A DNA stretch of 64,000 nt from Lota lota (GCA_026745465.1 JACYXH010000473.1:620191-684190), one strand, 5' to 3'. Shown: positions 29,513 to 50,575, numbered from the stretch's first letter. The notes: generated from the letters alone by a model not told the origin. Program-made: numbers and translations.

Positions 29513-30837
29513 CCCACCACCACCCCAGACACACACATTCCCCGTCCCGCCTACATCTCCTCCTCTTTTCATTTCCCCTTTCCTTCGAACCCCTCCGCTT
29601 CCTTTTTCAATTTCTCGATGTTCCCTCCTCCCCTCCTACACCCTGTGCCAGACCCTCTATTTTGTGCTTTATTCATCATTTCCTTTGCCCTTCTTAACAC
29701 CCTGATCTCCTCTATCGATCCCCCCTCCATTCCCGGGACTATTTTGTACATCTTGTTCAACTGTAGACGGAGCCCAGCAGGAAGAAGCATCGACCCTGTG
29801 TGGTGTGTATCATAATTCATGATTTGGATCTCTGAAGCAAGTGTTGCCTTCCTCTGCGAAGTAAACAGGATATGACCATAGAGCGCCAAGCACTAGCCTC
29901 TTGCTGTAATTTGCCTTCTTCCCAAAATGACACATCGATATTTCTCCACTTTATTAGCATGCCCTTTTTGTTGGCATCGACTGAGGGAGAAGTGAACTGT
30001 TATTTGGAATTAGATTAAAAGATTTGCCAAAGAAGAAGACGGATAAAGGATGTATTTCGGCAAAGAAATGCATAGCGATATATCAACATATAAATAGTGA
30101 TTATAACATGTCTCGCTTGTCAACAAGTCCTTCGAATAGCTGCATCGCAATGAAGCGGATTGACTTTGATTAAATATGATGGGGGAAGCGTGTAATGAAT
30201 AAGTAAATGAAGGGGATATAGAAACATGTCACTCTTCCTCACACTTCTTATTGCCTTCTAAGGTGTACACTGCTTGAATCCCCCCATGTCCCCTGCAGAG
30301 TAGGAATAAAGAGGGAAGGGGAAAGATGAGAGGAACCACAAGATGAATGGGAATTCTTTTTTTATTTTATATTTCTAAAAGACTGATAATGGGCGGGAAA
30401 ATTGTCAAAGGACAGGGAGCGGGTGGTGTGTGTGTGTGTGTGTTTATATGCACAAGCACAGCAGCACAACACACACAAACACCAGCTCACATGCTCAGAA
30501 GCAGTAGCACCATCTATTTCCCACACACAGAACATTTTGACTAATGTATTGTGTGCAGCAGGATCCCCTTCCAAAGATCTATTCAGCAGAGACAAATATA
30601 TCGTACAAGCTCAAGCAATGTTGCTATAATTCAGCCGAACAAGAGGAACTCGTGACAAATAGGCTCCTACCGACCTAACGATGTGGAAAAAACAATCGTG
30701 CTCCACTGAAGTTCGACAAAGAACTTGACACTCCACACCCCTATGCTCCCTCCACACATACATTAGTGAAGTGCAAGAAGCTTAGATTCCTACTTTCTTT
30801 TTTCCTTTGTTTGGGTAACCGCAGTCTTTCGCTGAAA
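29512..30837. other. Noncoding unique sequence
   Basis: 29880-30080 is long non-repetitive sequence with homeodomain and octamer-like words, weakly suggestive of a conserved element. Small GT run near 30424-30443. No gene is supported. Confidence 0.5.
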
Positions 30838-30855
30838 CCCCCCCCCCCCCCCCCC
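30838..30855. repeat. Poly-C tract (C18)
   Basis: Homopolymer within a C/CA-rich stretch running to about 30908. Confidence 0.95.
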
Positions 30856-30908
30856 ACCCATCACACACCTTCAATCCCCCCCCTCCCCACCATCACACAC
30901 ACACCCCC

Positions 30909-33458
<2,550 letters not shown>

Positions 33459-33472
33459 TCTCTTTGTCTACT

Positions 33473-33565
33473 TATTTAGCTGACACTTTTATCCTCCACG
33501 ACTTTCATACAATAAGTGCACTCATACAACCCAGAAATTGCAAGAATCATGCGAGTACATAAAGT
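33473..33565 (-). mobile_element. Teleost dispersed repeat with V-SINE-type core
   Basis: The plus strand reads tttagctgacacttttatcc, then cgactttcatacaataagtgca and ccagaa, caagaatca. I recall a fish repeat with TTAGCTGACGCTTTTATCC, CGACTTACAATAAGTGCA and AACCCAGAA, CAAGAATCA in the same order and spacing. It lies about 20 bp after the CT array, so the array may have grown beside it. Family name uncertain. Confidence 0.6.
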
Positions 33566-33587
33566 CCATTAAATAGGCAAACTGCTT

Positions 33588-33603
33588 AAAAAAAAAAAAA
33601 AAA
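33588..33603. repeat. Poly-A tract (A16)
   Basis: Homopolymer of about 16 A. It could be a retroposon tail, but no insertion edge is visible. Confidence 0.9.
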
Positions 33604-35313
33604 CAATGAAGCACTTGTTTTTTTTTTCCTTTATATTTAAAGGTATGAGATTTAATTTCTGCCACTATGGGGGTCTCGATCAAAACAATAACTAAAGACA
33701 TATTTTGATGACGTCGTGAAGTAGCGTAGAATCATCATATTTGTTGTCTTCTCTTCACCACCATTGCCGGTGAAAATAAGTAATGTTAACTTGCTAACTT
33801 ACCATTAGATGAATCGACCACCCAAACAGCTGTAGATAATGGTAAATAGCTAATTTAATAAAAAAACAATAAAGAATAAAAATAACTTAATGAGCATATG
33901 AATGTTATAACATTACCGTTTACATTAGCTTGGTGGCTGGCATGAGCCACTTGTTATAGTAGCACATTGAAGGAACCAAGATCGATATTGAAATATCATC
34001 AATAAATTAGGTCTCTACTAGATTACTGTTTCCCCGTAAATTAGACAGTTAAAGGGATATGACGGCATTTACAGGCGACCAAATTAAATGTACTGTTAAC
34101 TTGAATACAATTATGGATTTCCCTGGGTTTGAACATGGGATAATGTAAGTATCCAACTCAACAAAATAAATAACACAGGTCTAATAATTTTTCGATCTTT
34201 TAATGCGGAAATGTTACATATTTTACCTTTTAAATATGTATACACATTTAAAATGAAGACTATTTTGTTATGAGGTTATGGTCAGAATAGGGTTGAGTTA
34301 ATCAAACTATCTCCTGGGACTAGGCCATTGAAAGACTTGTCTTAACCCATCACCCAATTTGACATTATACATTTTTGACCCTTAGACATATATAAAATAC
34401 CTCTCTCTCTCTCTCTCGCTCTCGCTCTCGCTCTCTCTCTCTCCCCCTTTGCCCCGCATAGCTCCCTCTGATGTCCTCAAACTCAAAAAAGCTCCATAGC
34501 CAGCAGGAATATATCAGTTCTCTTGCATATCTTTATAGCCTTCCCATAGCATCTTCATCTCCCACTCTGTTCCTTTTCTCACTCTCTCTCTCCCCCCGCC
34601 CCCTTCGTCTTCCTTCTCATGATGTATTTTTCGCTCTCCTTTGTTGAGTTATGTCTGCCCGGCATCCTGACCTTTTGTGTTTTCGCCAGAGTCGCTTCAA
34701 CAATAGCATGACAAATAGCTGATGGAAAAACCAATAGGCTGCCGCTCTGAGGTTTGGAGCTATTTTAAAATTACTTTCATGTGGAATCACCCCTTGCATC
34801 TATCCAAATTCCTCTTGCTTTGCCAGTAGAAATAGGGCCAGTGCATATCACGAGTTTGCTGCATATTTAAGGTGCCTCATTAGGTTACAGAATATGGTAA
34901 GGTGAAAAAAACAACGAAATATGACGTATATTTTAATGTCTTTGGATGAAGTGTGTAGAGGGTGTGCATGTCGTGGTCTGCAAGGAAGTGCAACAGTCTG
35001 TATAGGTGTGTGTGAGTGTGTGTGAAGTTTGAGTAGGAGATACTCGCTAGCTTCTCTACCTACCCAACGCATATCTATCTATATTTATATCCACATATCC
35101 TAATGATAATATAACATTATATACAAATGATTATAACCTTGTTTGCATTGTTACAAAATACCTTCCTCTCTCCAATTGAAAGGTGTTAAGCAAGTTAGCA
35201 TTCTCGTTGCCATTGTAGCCACACATTATGATACTGAGGCCATGCCAATCTCCTGACTTCATTGTTGTGTAAATTGCTTTAGCTGTCTAGCATTCTCGTG
35301 GACATTTCCTCTT
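33604..35313. other. AT-rich noncoding block with possible repeat remnants
   Basis: 33636-33760 contains tttaaaggtatgagattt and a 'ctgccactatgggggt' word that resemble fish MITE sequence, but no matching opposite end could be fixed. A CT/CG-type run is at 34401-34443. 34610-34870 is unique sequence. No gene is supported. Confidence 0.45.
34401..34443. repeat. CT-rich run with CTCG units
   Basis: (CT)n interrupted by three CTCGCT steps. Confidence 0.9.
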
Positions 35314-35334
35314 CCCCCCCCCCCCCCCCCCCCC
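35314..35334. repeat. Poly-C tract (about C21)
   Basis: Homopolymer; the opposite strand is a G-quadruplex candidate. Confidence 0.95.
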
Positions 35335-36329
35335 ATAGTGTATTGCAAATTAACTTGGCCGCTCCCGCCATGTCCAATCCTTCACTCTCCACAATGGTCA
35401 CTCCCCTTACCTTTGTTTCCTTTGTTGTTACTGCCCACAATCTGATATTTCTTATATATATACTTAAAATGAACTTTACGGTAATCGCAGTATTGCAGCA
35501 GCCTCCATAACATCTCCTCAGGCAACAGCCACGAGGGCAGCATAAGATCAGCTCAAAGCTTTTCCCTTTTCTCCGCCACCCCCCCACAGCCCCTTTCTTA
35601 TCGGGTGCGGCAGGAGAAGAGGTCTCGACATCAGCAGGGGCAGCAGAGGGACTCCAGGGGCCCCTGAGCCAAAGAGATATTCCCTGGATAAGATTGGCGA
35701 TAACTGGCTGAGAACATCATGGAAGAGGAAACCAAAAGAATCAGGAAGATGGTGATAATCGAAAGAGGTGGGAACAGGACCCTCACTAGGATCGCGTTAC
35801 TGTCCCAGAATGGAGGGAGAGTGTTGATGCACGCTGATTAGACTTTAGCATGCACTGCTTGCCGTTTTGACAAGTCACAACAAACCGCTCTCGGAATCTG
35901 GATCATTCGACACGTTGTTATTCTTACACTTCACAGTGCGTGTATGTATTCAAATGGGTTCCATTCGGGAAAGCAAGTGTTACAATTAAACGTCTGCTTT
36001 TAGAAACTCACACATGCGTTGTTGATGGATGTGCTGCGTGTTGAGCTCAGTGCTGAATACATTTAAAGATTAAATTGAAAGTGTATGAGTTTGTGTTTGT
36101 GCATTGCGTATCTGTGCACATTTGTGCACTGTCCCTGTTTATATTCAAATGCCTGTTCCTCTGGTGTTGATGAGTGTGAACAAAAAGATAATAATGATTT
36201 TGATGAAAAGGCGAGACAGACAGCCCACATGTCCACACCCAGCAGCCAAACCCAACAACCAACAAAAACAGCAATTATGCGGTCGAGACCCCTTGGTTTG
36301 AGGCGCTGTCAGACCGTCAGGCTTCCTGT

Positions 36330-36440
36330 AATGATGCTTAATGAATCATAGTATCTAATTGACGGTAATTTGGCTGGCGTAGCCCATCCCATCACATCCC
36401 ATTTAGATTTCCTTAATGCTAATGCTATATCCATCACAGG
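36330..36440. promoter_or_regulatory. Candidate conserved noncoding element
   Basis: Dense homeodomain-like words (cttaatga, tctaattga, ggtaatttgg, cttaatgctaatgc) in unique sequence. Inference from composition only. Confidence 0.22.
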
Positions 36441-38984
36441 AGGACGAACAGCGAAGGACAAAATGTGAGCTTGCTTAAAGTTGATGCATTTTGGTTATTA
36501 CAGTTATTGGAACAACGTAGTTCTTTCTTGAACTCAAAGGAAAGTTGAAAATGTACTTGGTATCAAAAGTAAAAGTATTTCCTCATCGTTAAGTTTGATA
36601 TGAGGACACATTATATCCTTTAGTGTTTCCCTTACTTGCATCCAGCATGGGCACAGTGCCACCGCTGGATTACTCGCACCACTGCAATCTGCGATGCAAA
36701 ACAATTATTATAATATTTTATAGAAAATTATGTTTGGCGCCCTAGTTGCCATTTGTTTTATTTGAAAACATATATCAAAGGAGCCCCATACTGCACCCTG
36801 CTCAATTGTTAGATTGTCTTTATTTTCATCAGAAAAATAATGTGTCAAATTAAGTAACATAGTGTTCTGCTATAGCTGATCACTTCTGATCCACTTAAAA
36901 AAAACACACCTGCAATCCAGAACTAATAAATACAACTGTTGCCTATGAATGTAGTACAATATAGGGTAAGTATCTGAAAAATATACAGTACTTAAGTGCA
37001 GCACAGTAAAATACTAGCGGGGGTGTAGCGGAATCAATTAATCTAGTCAGCCTCAAATTCAAAAAGCAATTCAGCACTAAATCTGCATGTATATATTCAG
37101 GACTTGTTAATGTATTCACCGCAAAGCTTCTCACTGAGAAATGAAGTGGGTTGTTGTCGGTTGTATTTTTGTATACTCTCCTGAGCAATCATTAACACTT
37201 AAAAGCCATTAGCACAGTTTCAATGTGCTCTGCTGTAGGGCTCTGTTCTGCTCTGGTCGGGAGGGATGGTAGGCGGGAGGAAACAGATAACATGGCACGG
37301 TTATGCCCAGAATTAACTTTCCCGACAGAGGCACACTGGTACCTTGTAAAAAACGGTCTGTCCGAAAAACTGTCTGTCTGGCTCGCCCATCTTTTTTTAT
37401 TCACCATTCATTCAGTCACTACTATTTTGTATTCTGTCTATGTTTGCACACAAAAGGAATAGGACAAGGGCAATGATCCACAGTGATACACGTCCACAGT
37501 GTATGTGAAAGCAAATCAAGGAATGGCCATATGCTTGTGTGTTTCTGTGGCTTGGGATGCACTTGCCATGGTTACGGAAATGTTTCCGTACATCAACAAA
37601 TACGTACAGCCAAATAGGAAATGCATTTCAGAGTTTGCCTCTGAAATGTTTTATTTTCAAAATCGGAAAAGGCAGTGTGAATCTGTATGTGTTTGTATTC
37701 TTGGGAGTAGCGTCTGTATAATTGAGTACAGGTACTTCTTACACATGCAGTATTTTACACCCTCCTCTTGTCTTGTCTCCTCTCTTCTCTTCTCTTGGCC
37801 TGTATCCTCTCCCCTCATCTTCTCTCCTGCTCTGTGACTGCTATATGTACAGTCTTATATGTGCAGCTGCTGCCAGTCCATCCATGAATACAAGCTCGCT
37901 CCAACGAAGGCATTAACAGAACGGGATAAGAGTCAGAACAATCGACCAAGTTCCAAGTGGATCTACTAATGAAACCGGAGTGCGTCCACTAAGGACATTG
38001 CCCAAATGGGATTTTCACATTCATTCCATTTGTAATCCATGGGCTGCATTGTTCTCTGTACAATACACACACGCAAGCACAAATACATACAATGCACACA
38101 ATAGGACATATCTAATTAGGTTGTTTGTTCTGTCTCTGTTATCATCTCTTTGTTTGTTTGCAATTCCTAAGTAATTAATAACTTTGCTTTGAAATGCAAC
38201 ACCCATGGGTTTCTTGAGATACAAACTGGAATGCCTGCGTGTGTGTGTGTCTGTATGTGTGTGGGTGGGTGTTTGTGCTATTTAAATGTCACTGTGTTTT
38301 GCTAATCAGGGACAAAGTGGCACACTGTTCCACGCAGCGAAAACAACCATCTTCTCTGAAGGTTATGAACAGCAGAAAGATAATGTAAAGATGGCATATG
38401 ACATACCCTCTTTTAGCCCCTTAAGCCCTTGCCTCCTTATTATCAAGTGCACTTACAACCCACATTAGGTAGCACTGGTCATTTTTGCTCAGCTTTATCA
38501 AAAGCACTTGACACTGCACCGTTAATAGGGACTCCTACTGCTTTCTGTTTCTTGTGTTTCTTAAAAGAATATGCTTATGTGTTGTTTAGGTTCCTTGAGA
38601 ATCTTGACGTCATGTCACCATCCATTAACACGTCCACAATGCTCTCGGTCGCGTTCGTCCTTTCTCATTATACCCAACCAGACACTCTCCGGCGAAGGCG
38701 AGGCTTTTAATGAACTTGTTTATTATCCAATTAAGCGACAATGGATAATTATGCGTGGCAGATGTCTGTTTTTCCTTTTAACGTATGACACCGCCTTAAG
38801 CTAGTCAAGCTAGCACCCGTCCTGAGTTAAATATCATAGAACACTTGTTGACATTCAGAAAGGGTCACCTTCTTAAATACGCACACACACCAAAACACAC
38901 ACACACAAACAAACATACAAGCACACGTGTGCGCACAGACATACACAACCACGCATTGACACACACATCAATGTGACAGTGCTT

Positions 38985-39120
38985 CAAAATCAATAGCATT
39001 TCCCTCTTATTAGCTGCTTAATTAAGCTTCTGACTGATGGCATCTTAGATCAATAGATGAATTGGTGGGAAAAAAGCTCACTTTCCTCAATTATCATTGG
39101 ATAGATCGATAGTGGTGAGC
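38985..39120. promoter_or_regulatory. Candidate conserved noncoding element with homeodomain palindrome
   Basis: A perfect 12-bp palindrome gcttaattaagc (39016-39027) is embedded in unique AT-rich sequence with further TTAT and GATCAAT words. Paired homeodomain factors bind inverted TAAT motifs; whether this site is used is inference. Confidence 0.25.
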
Positions 39121-39324
39121 TGGTCCAAGACTGCTAATCTGAAAGGAGAAAATAATGGAATATGAACTGTTTGGGTGTGGGTTACGTTTTTACAACTGGT
39201 AAGGTGAATTAGCCTGGGTGGGTTTCACTTGTGGGAAGGATGTGTCAACAAGTGATGCTGACCTCAGAGAGAGTAAGGGGTGGTTTAGCTTGGGACATTG
39301 ATGCACTGAACAGCGCGCTTAAAT

Positions 39325-42901
<3,577 letters not shown>

Positions 42902-42991
<90 letters not shown>
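42902..42991. repeat. (CA)n microsatellite, about 45 units
   Basis: Perfect run of 90 bp. Confidence 0.98.
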
Positions 42992-42993
<2 letters not shown>

Positions 42994-45455
42994 TTTACAG
43001 ACACATACAGACACAGAAAATACAGATATGGTTGCATCATTGCATAATACCCCCACCCCCTGTCAGAGGATTTCAGTGAACAAATCCTTCATGCTGGTGA
43101 CAGATTTTGTTACTCAGTCCCGACCAGCAGACATTATACAGTGGGCTCTTGGCTCAGTGTTGTAAAATGATCTTCATTATTTAACACCGTAACCGACAAA
43201 CACTGAACCCCCCCCCCTCCCCCCCCCCACGCTGCAACGTATAATTTATCAAGTTTGATACAGTGAGTACATTGATATTACATTATGTAATGTGTGACAC
43301 TGTGTGTTTGCATGTGTGTGTGTATGCTAATGCATGTGTTGGATTTGTATGCATTCAGGCCTAGTTTTTAAGTTTGGAGCAAAACAAAATGCCGCAATGA
43401 GTAAGTTGATTTAGTATACAATTTATACAAATGTGTTTATGATTGTGTGTGTATGTGTGTGATGCTGACTGTGACATAGACTTTAGAAAGAGAGTGAGGT
43501 TAAACCACAGACCCTGAGTCTGATGTCTACAAAGTCAATAATCCACCTTTGGCTCCATGTGCTCTGGTAACACAGCCTTATATGCAGCCTTGTGTTTGAA
43601 CATGTCGTGTGTTATTGCCAAGCTGTGACTAGGACAGAAGTGCAATGCAACCCATCGCTCTGGTTCCGATCCGCCAATTCCTTCCTCCCAATCAGCCCAG
43701 TCCAGGCCTTGTTGGGCTACGCCCGGCCAGGATAAAAGGGCTACACAGCCACAATAAAGCTCTTGCCAACCAATAAGACCTACTCCCAGAGAGCGTTGCC
43801 ACTAACCCTGATCCCACCAGAGCAATGTTGACTTTATTGTCTACCATGGTGAAGGTTGTTGGGCCATGTTCGTCTGGATTTTTAACCATGGAGATCCGGA
43901 CGCCCTTGGTTGACCCCAACTAGAAGCTTGTACAGCTCCAGACGACAAAACTCCAGAGGTCATTAGAATACGCAAGCCCATCCGTTCAACCACTACATGC
44001 ATTTACTTTTTTATATTTGGATGTATACACTTATAGATACCCATAAGTAAGTGTCATTGGTGTAAAACAACCTGCTGGAAGCTTTTGTTCTAAATAATAT
44101 AATCCGATGTGACGTGAGACACTTCCAATAAAAACATCAGACACCTATATAATCATACATTTAGCCCCATAATCGCTTTGGTATTTGTCCAAATGTCACA
44201 CGCTGATAATTCTGCTGTGAATGGAGTGGTATAGAAGAAAAAAATGGTGTATGTGTGTAGTTGTATATGAGGGTGTGTGTTTGTGTCGTGTGTAGATTAT
44301 TGTGTGTGTTGGGGTTTGTGTGTGTGCCCATGTGTGTGTGTGTCTGTGAAGTGAGCAGTAGTGGTTCTTCAATTTTGCCAGATGGAAATTGCTGTCTAAA
44401 AAAGAGTCCCGGTCTAAGAGCAGTGTCTTGGGAAAGGAAAACCCTGAACCAGAGATTCACTCAGCAACACCACCTGCTTCCATGCAACCATCTTGTGTAA
44501 TGGCTGTCATCCTCATGCCCTATTTTCCACCGGCTTACTTATAGAGTTGGGAATCAGCAGGGTCTTCATGATACGATATAACAATGATTTTTGAATGCCT
44601 GATATGATATTTTATGCAATTAAGTAATGGCCAAGGAATGTATCAGAACAGAACATTGTTGCTGCAAATTGACTATTGACAAATACATTATAGCGCCCTC
44701 TGTAGGACTACAATTATATGACTCCACTCAGAAAACATTGAAGTATGTAGCATTGCTGAACCAAGGAATCTGGATTCTCACATGATTCAAATTTTTTCTT
44801 ACTTACCATCTACTCAGAAAACACAAACAGACTTAAGTAAATACAACACTACCACACTACCTACTAACACTAATACAAATTAATGAATAAACACCAAATT
44901 AGTCATTTTTTATATAACAGCACGACCAGTGACATGTCCTGTTTTAAGTCATATCGTCTCTGCTATACACTTATTCTAATCCATCCAAATTGTATATTCT
45001 AGAAAAAGAGCATAGTGTTGTTATGATGTTCGACTTATCCACAGTGTATATAAATGGTACAAAAGTAAGATATTTCATGATCAACTGCTTCCACTAATTT
45101 ATATTATACTAGACTGTACCTGGCTACTAGTGGCCACACTCGTTATTCGTTGAAGAATCACCAAGAGGTATCATGGCCCTGATGCATCTTCATTGTATCA
45201 GCACACGCTAGAATGTAAAGGGGGCTCGGTTCTTTGTGAAGGGATGAGAGTGGAACCATTTACTTCCTGAGCTTTGGGCTTTGATGATTGAGGGATAAAC
45301 ACACGCACAGTGCGCACAAATAGAGTACACAAATATAGAAAGGGAGATAATATTAAATGTTTGTTTTCATATAAGAAATAAACCCCTCTTGACCTCTATT
45401 TCAATCTTCATAGGAACAGGAATCCAATTGCAACTTGTGAAGCAACAAAGCTTAA
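42992..45455. other. Noncoding; C-rich tract, promoter-like segment, fish-repeat-like words
   Basis: C-rich tract at 43207-43229; promoter-like segment at 43674-43756 (separate entry); TG-rich patch at 44255-44345. 44540-44710 has words such as gagttgggaatc, catgatacgatata and tagcgccctctgta that resemble fish repeats, but I cannot fix element ends. Confidence 0.5.
43674..43756 (+). promoter_or_regulatory. Promoter-like CCAAT, CCAAT, TATA, AATAAA arrangement
   Basis: CCAAT at 43674-43678 and 43688-43692, ATAAAAG at 43732-43738, then AATAAA at 43751-43756. If transcription began about 30 bp after the TATA-like box, the CCAAT boxes would lie near -90 and -75, a classical layout. A polyadenylation word this close to the start is unusual for a host promoter and is typical of LTRs, so a solo-LTR fossil is an alternative. 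No TG...CA edges or target duplication could be fixed and no following gene is evident. Confidence 0.35.
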
Positions 45456-45506
45456 GTGTGTGTGTGCATGCGTGTGTGTGTGTGTGTGTGCATGCATGTG
45501 TGTGTG

Positions 45507-45553
<47 letters not shown>

Positions 45554-45561
45554 GTGTCTGT
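45456..45561. repeat. (GT)n microsatellite with CATG interruptions
   Basis: About 105 bp of GT with several gcatgc-type interruptions in the first half and a purer second half. Confidence 0.96.
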
Positions 45562-45645
45562 GACTACAGCAGACCGATTTTATTATAAAGAGTAATTACA
45601 GAATAATGGAAACTCTTTGTAAATATTAGATTTGATGAAACGCAA

Positions 45646-47322
<1,677 letters not shown>

Positions 47323-48229
47323 ACTCCAACCCAACCCTCTTCTGTGGATAGGGGTCAATGTGTGTGTTGTGAGTGTGTGTCACATGTGCTTGTGTAGACC
47401 GCGGTGTGTGTGTGTGTGCGCATGTGTTGGCACAGCATTTATCTGTGCTGCTCGCATGATTGCATGCAGATGTGAGTGTGACCATGGGTGTGTGTGTGTG
47501 TGTTTTTGTGCGTCTGCGAATGTGTGTGTGTGTGTGTGTATGTGCATGTCATGTATTTTGCACTGATTAGCTCTAGCAGCTGGAGGTCTCCCAGGAGTTG
47601 TGCCACAGTGTGCGTTCTGCTTGCCAAGCACGGTTAAGTCTTCACTCCAAACTCCCAGCCCAATAGCACGGTGGGAAAATGAGTTTTTCTCTGATGATTT
47701 GCTGTGAAAGGGAGTAAACACACTCTTCGGTATGGCGGTAGTCATGGTGGATAGCCTTAGTGTGTAGCTCACCTCAGGGCCATCAATAAATAAGGTCATG
47801 AATAAATAAGTAAATAAGAAAAAAATACAAGGTCAGTTTGGATTACAAGGAGCAAACAAATTGCACAAGTGTCTGTATGTGGTGTTTTTCATGTTCACGT
47901 CATGCGTGAAGGGGATGTAATTGGTGTGGAATAAATGAATTAGAACTTAGAACCTGATTAATGGGCAAGATAAATAGTTAATAGAAACACAGACCAATGC
48001 TAACGGTTGAAACACACCAAGACTACTCCTCCCAGTGTGGGAGCTTTACTATTACACCGGGACACAACAAGTTCAGCAGCATACAAATTAGAAAAAGAAA
48101 AGTCAATTTAGATTTTGGACGAACCGTAATGGCGAAACCAGAGGCCAAATCTATACCAATAACAACAAACCTTTTACAAATGTGTGTCACCCGGGGAGCT
48201 CAATTTGGTCTGACCTTTTCATGATTAAA

Positions 48230-48660
48230 AGAGTGATTCAAGATTGACAGCGGTGATGAGCCTCTATGAATCATTTATGGTGAGGTCAACGCGCCCTAAT
48301 GCTTTGTTTTGATCACAGTCACCTGTCATCTGTCTCACTCTGACGTGTGCCAACATTTACCACTATTTTTGAGAGAGGAAGAGATTTTTATGGCATAGGG
48401 TGGAATAGTGTGGAAATAAACACTGCCATAACACTGCTCTGTTTGCTGGTCAGATGAATATTTCAACAGGAGCGAGTCGAGTGAATGCAATGCAAATCCA
48501 TCAAACAAGAAAGCCAATTAGGTTTTCATGGCGACCATTTATTTCAGCCACTTTTATTAAGCTCCTGACATGGCCCAAATTATTGAGTGGGTGTGACCTA
48601 TTGCTTTTCCCCGATAAAGAGGTCCAGGCAAAACAACACAGATGTGGAAACTAATTAGGA
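48230..48660. promoter_or_regulatory. Candidate conserved noncoding element with POU octamer
   Basis: Unique sequence with a perfect octamer ATGCAAAT (48490-48497) and a homeodomain-type caattagg (48515-48522) 17 bp on, plus further TTATT/TTAAG words. Octamers bind POU proteins (known). Enhancer function is inference from sequence alone. Confidence 0.28.
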
Positions 48661-49539
48661 TTCAACTAATTATATTTAATAAAAAAAACAAGTAAAACCA
48701 AGGGTTGGTTCTTACCAGTTACCACTCCAACAGTCATGTAGGTCAATATGTTGTTGACATCGTTCAGATTTTTGTCAGTGGAGCTCAAATGGTCAATTTC
48801 AGCCCACACGCAATAATTCTACTTTTGTCTTGCCTGTTAGCTGAAATGGGCTTCAATTAAGCTCAAATAATCTTAACTCAGAGAACTATAATAATGGCAT
48901 GAAGAATATAATGTCATAATTTGTACTCTTATTGTAACGCTTTTTAAAATAATAGATTAAAATAAATGATATAGCCTTTTCAACTTTGATGTGTGCTTAG
49001 GCAAAGTAAAAGTGGACTAGTCAAGGGAAGTAGTATATTGCTGTATCACATAGTAAGGAAAAAAAGTGTTGAAATATTAGCTGAAAGCTGCTACAAGTAA
49101 TGCTAATAAGAAAAGCCAATGAAAACTATCCAAGTAGTACAGAATCCTCAGGAATGTTACAGCAAATATACCCTCCATTTCTGACAAGGCAGAGGTCAAA
49201 AACGTTCTGGTTAGTTCAATATCAAGGTATTTCTGTTTACATACAGTATATATGTTCCATCAAAAAATCTGTCGAATTGATGATTACTGTACAGCGCCTA
49301 TGCAATTTGTTTTCACTTACTCTGAGTAAAAAGCCACCATGAGTTATTTTATACATTTGCATTTTCACAGCACAGCTCTGAATTTTAACACAACTATTCT
49401 GCATTTTTGCACAATATAGAAATATAACGATGAAGCAACAGAATGCAATGTCCAAACATTTCCATGTTCTCCCATTTGTAAACCGTTATTTATCAAAAGG
49501 TTTCTATAAACACTTTCCCAAACTTGACCGTGCTGAATA

Positions 49540-49740
49540 ATAATTAATAAAGCAATCAGTTATCTCACAGTAATAATGGAACTGGCCCAATCACCACACA
49601 CAATCATATTTATCCGCTAAAAATAGTGCCACGGCATTACAATCCTGCCCCTTCTACCTCTTTTATTCCCAGCCATAATCTCTTGAGCGGATTATAATAC
49701 AATCCAATTATGCTCCATAATCTAAGCCTAGAAAGAAGCT
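49540..49740. promoter_or_regulatory. Candidate conserved noncoding element, GGATTA-type site
   Basis: Unique AT-rich sequence with GGATTA (49689-49694, an Otx/Pitx-type word), caatcc and ccaattatg just after, and ataatct. Inference only. Confidence 0.22.
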
Positions 49741-49950
49741 GTGTGGATCTCTGCATGGTAACTGTACTATGGATGCGGTATTAAAGCAGCACCCTGTACG
49801 GTACATGATTGAAGAGGCTCAATACGCGTGTCTGCGGTGAAATGAAGCATGCAAAATAGGTAAAAAAGAACCTGATGTCTTTTGCGGCATTCCCGGTGGA
49901 AAGTTGTACTTGTGAACCTCAACACACATGGGCATTCGTGCTCACACACC

Positions 49951-50017
49951 TCTCTCTCTCGCTCTCGCTCTCGCTCTCTCTCACGCCACGCTCATGCTCA
50001 TGCTCATGCTCATGCTC
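49951..50017. repeat. (CTCTCG)n then (CTCATG)n short tandem repeats
   Basis: Hexamer-type variants: CTCGCT steps at about 49957-49980, then four to five CTCATG units at 49989-50017. Confidence 0.9.
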
Positions 50018-50541
50018 ACACAGACACCCAGTGTGATAAACCTATGGCATTTAACACAAAAAAGAACTGAAACATTCTGATAAACAAACTATCCAGTAGG
50101 GATGAGGCCAAAAACAACTAAAGTCTTGAGAATTGAATCCATGCCCAAGCTGATACAACACATGTGTTGTAAGGGAAATGTGCAATATGAACTCATAGGA
50201 CCTCTAGCCATCACTGGAGCTGCTAAATCTCCCTTAAACACGGGTCCTTCTGCTCGGCAACTTTAAATCGGTGTGTGCTGCTGCTCCATAAAACCTGAAA
50301 ACACTCTGTGGCTCCTCCAGATGCTGCCCCAATCACATATTTTTCTTTGTTATATCCCACGGGACCCGGATCTCCAAATATTCCCTGATATATAAAGATT
50401 TGGGGTTTAATTAGTTGTCTTGGTATGCACCCAAAACAACACAGCAGACTAAAATAAACGATTATCTGCACAGTTCTATCATTATCTCTGTTTCTCTCTC
50501 CCCCTCCCTCGTTCTCTCTCTCCCTCCTTCTCTCTCTCTAC

Positions 50542-50575
50542 CCCTCCCTCCCTCCCTCCCTCCCTCCCTCCCTCC
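50542..50575. repeat. (CCTC)n tetranucleotide repeat
   Basis: About 8 units inside a pyrimidine-rich stretch extending from 50490 to 50620. Confidence 0.93.

Noticed and set aside
33636-34240. TTTAAAGG-type MITE with partner tttaaaagg on the complement near 34230
   Set aside because: The inner sequences of the two ends do not match well enough to fix an element.
44540-44720. Fish repeat suggested by gagttgggaatc, gatacgatata and gcgccctctgta words
   Set aside because: No ends, target duplication or second copy in the window.
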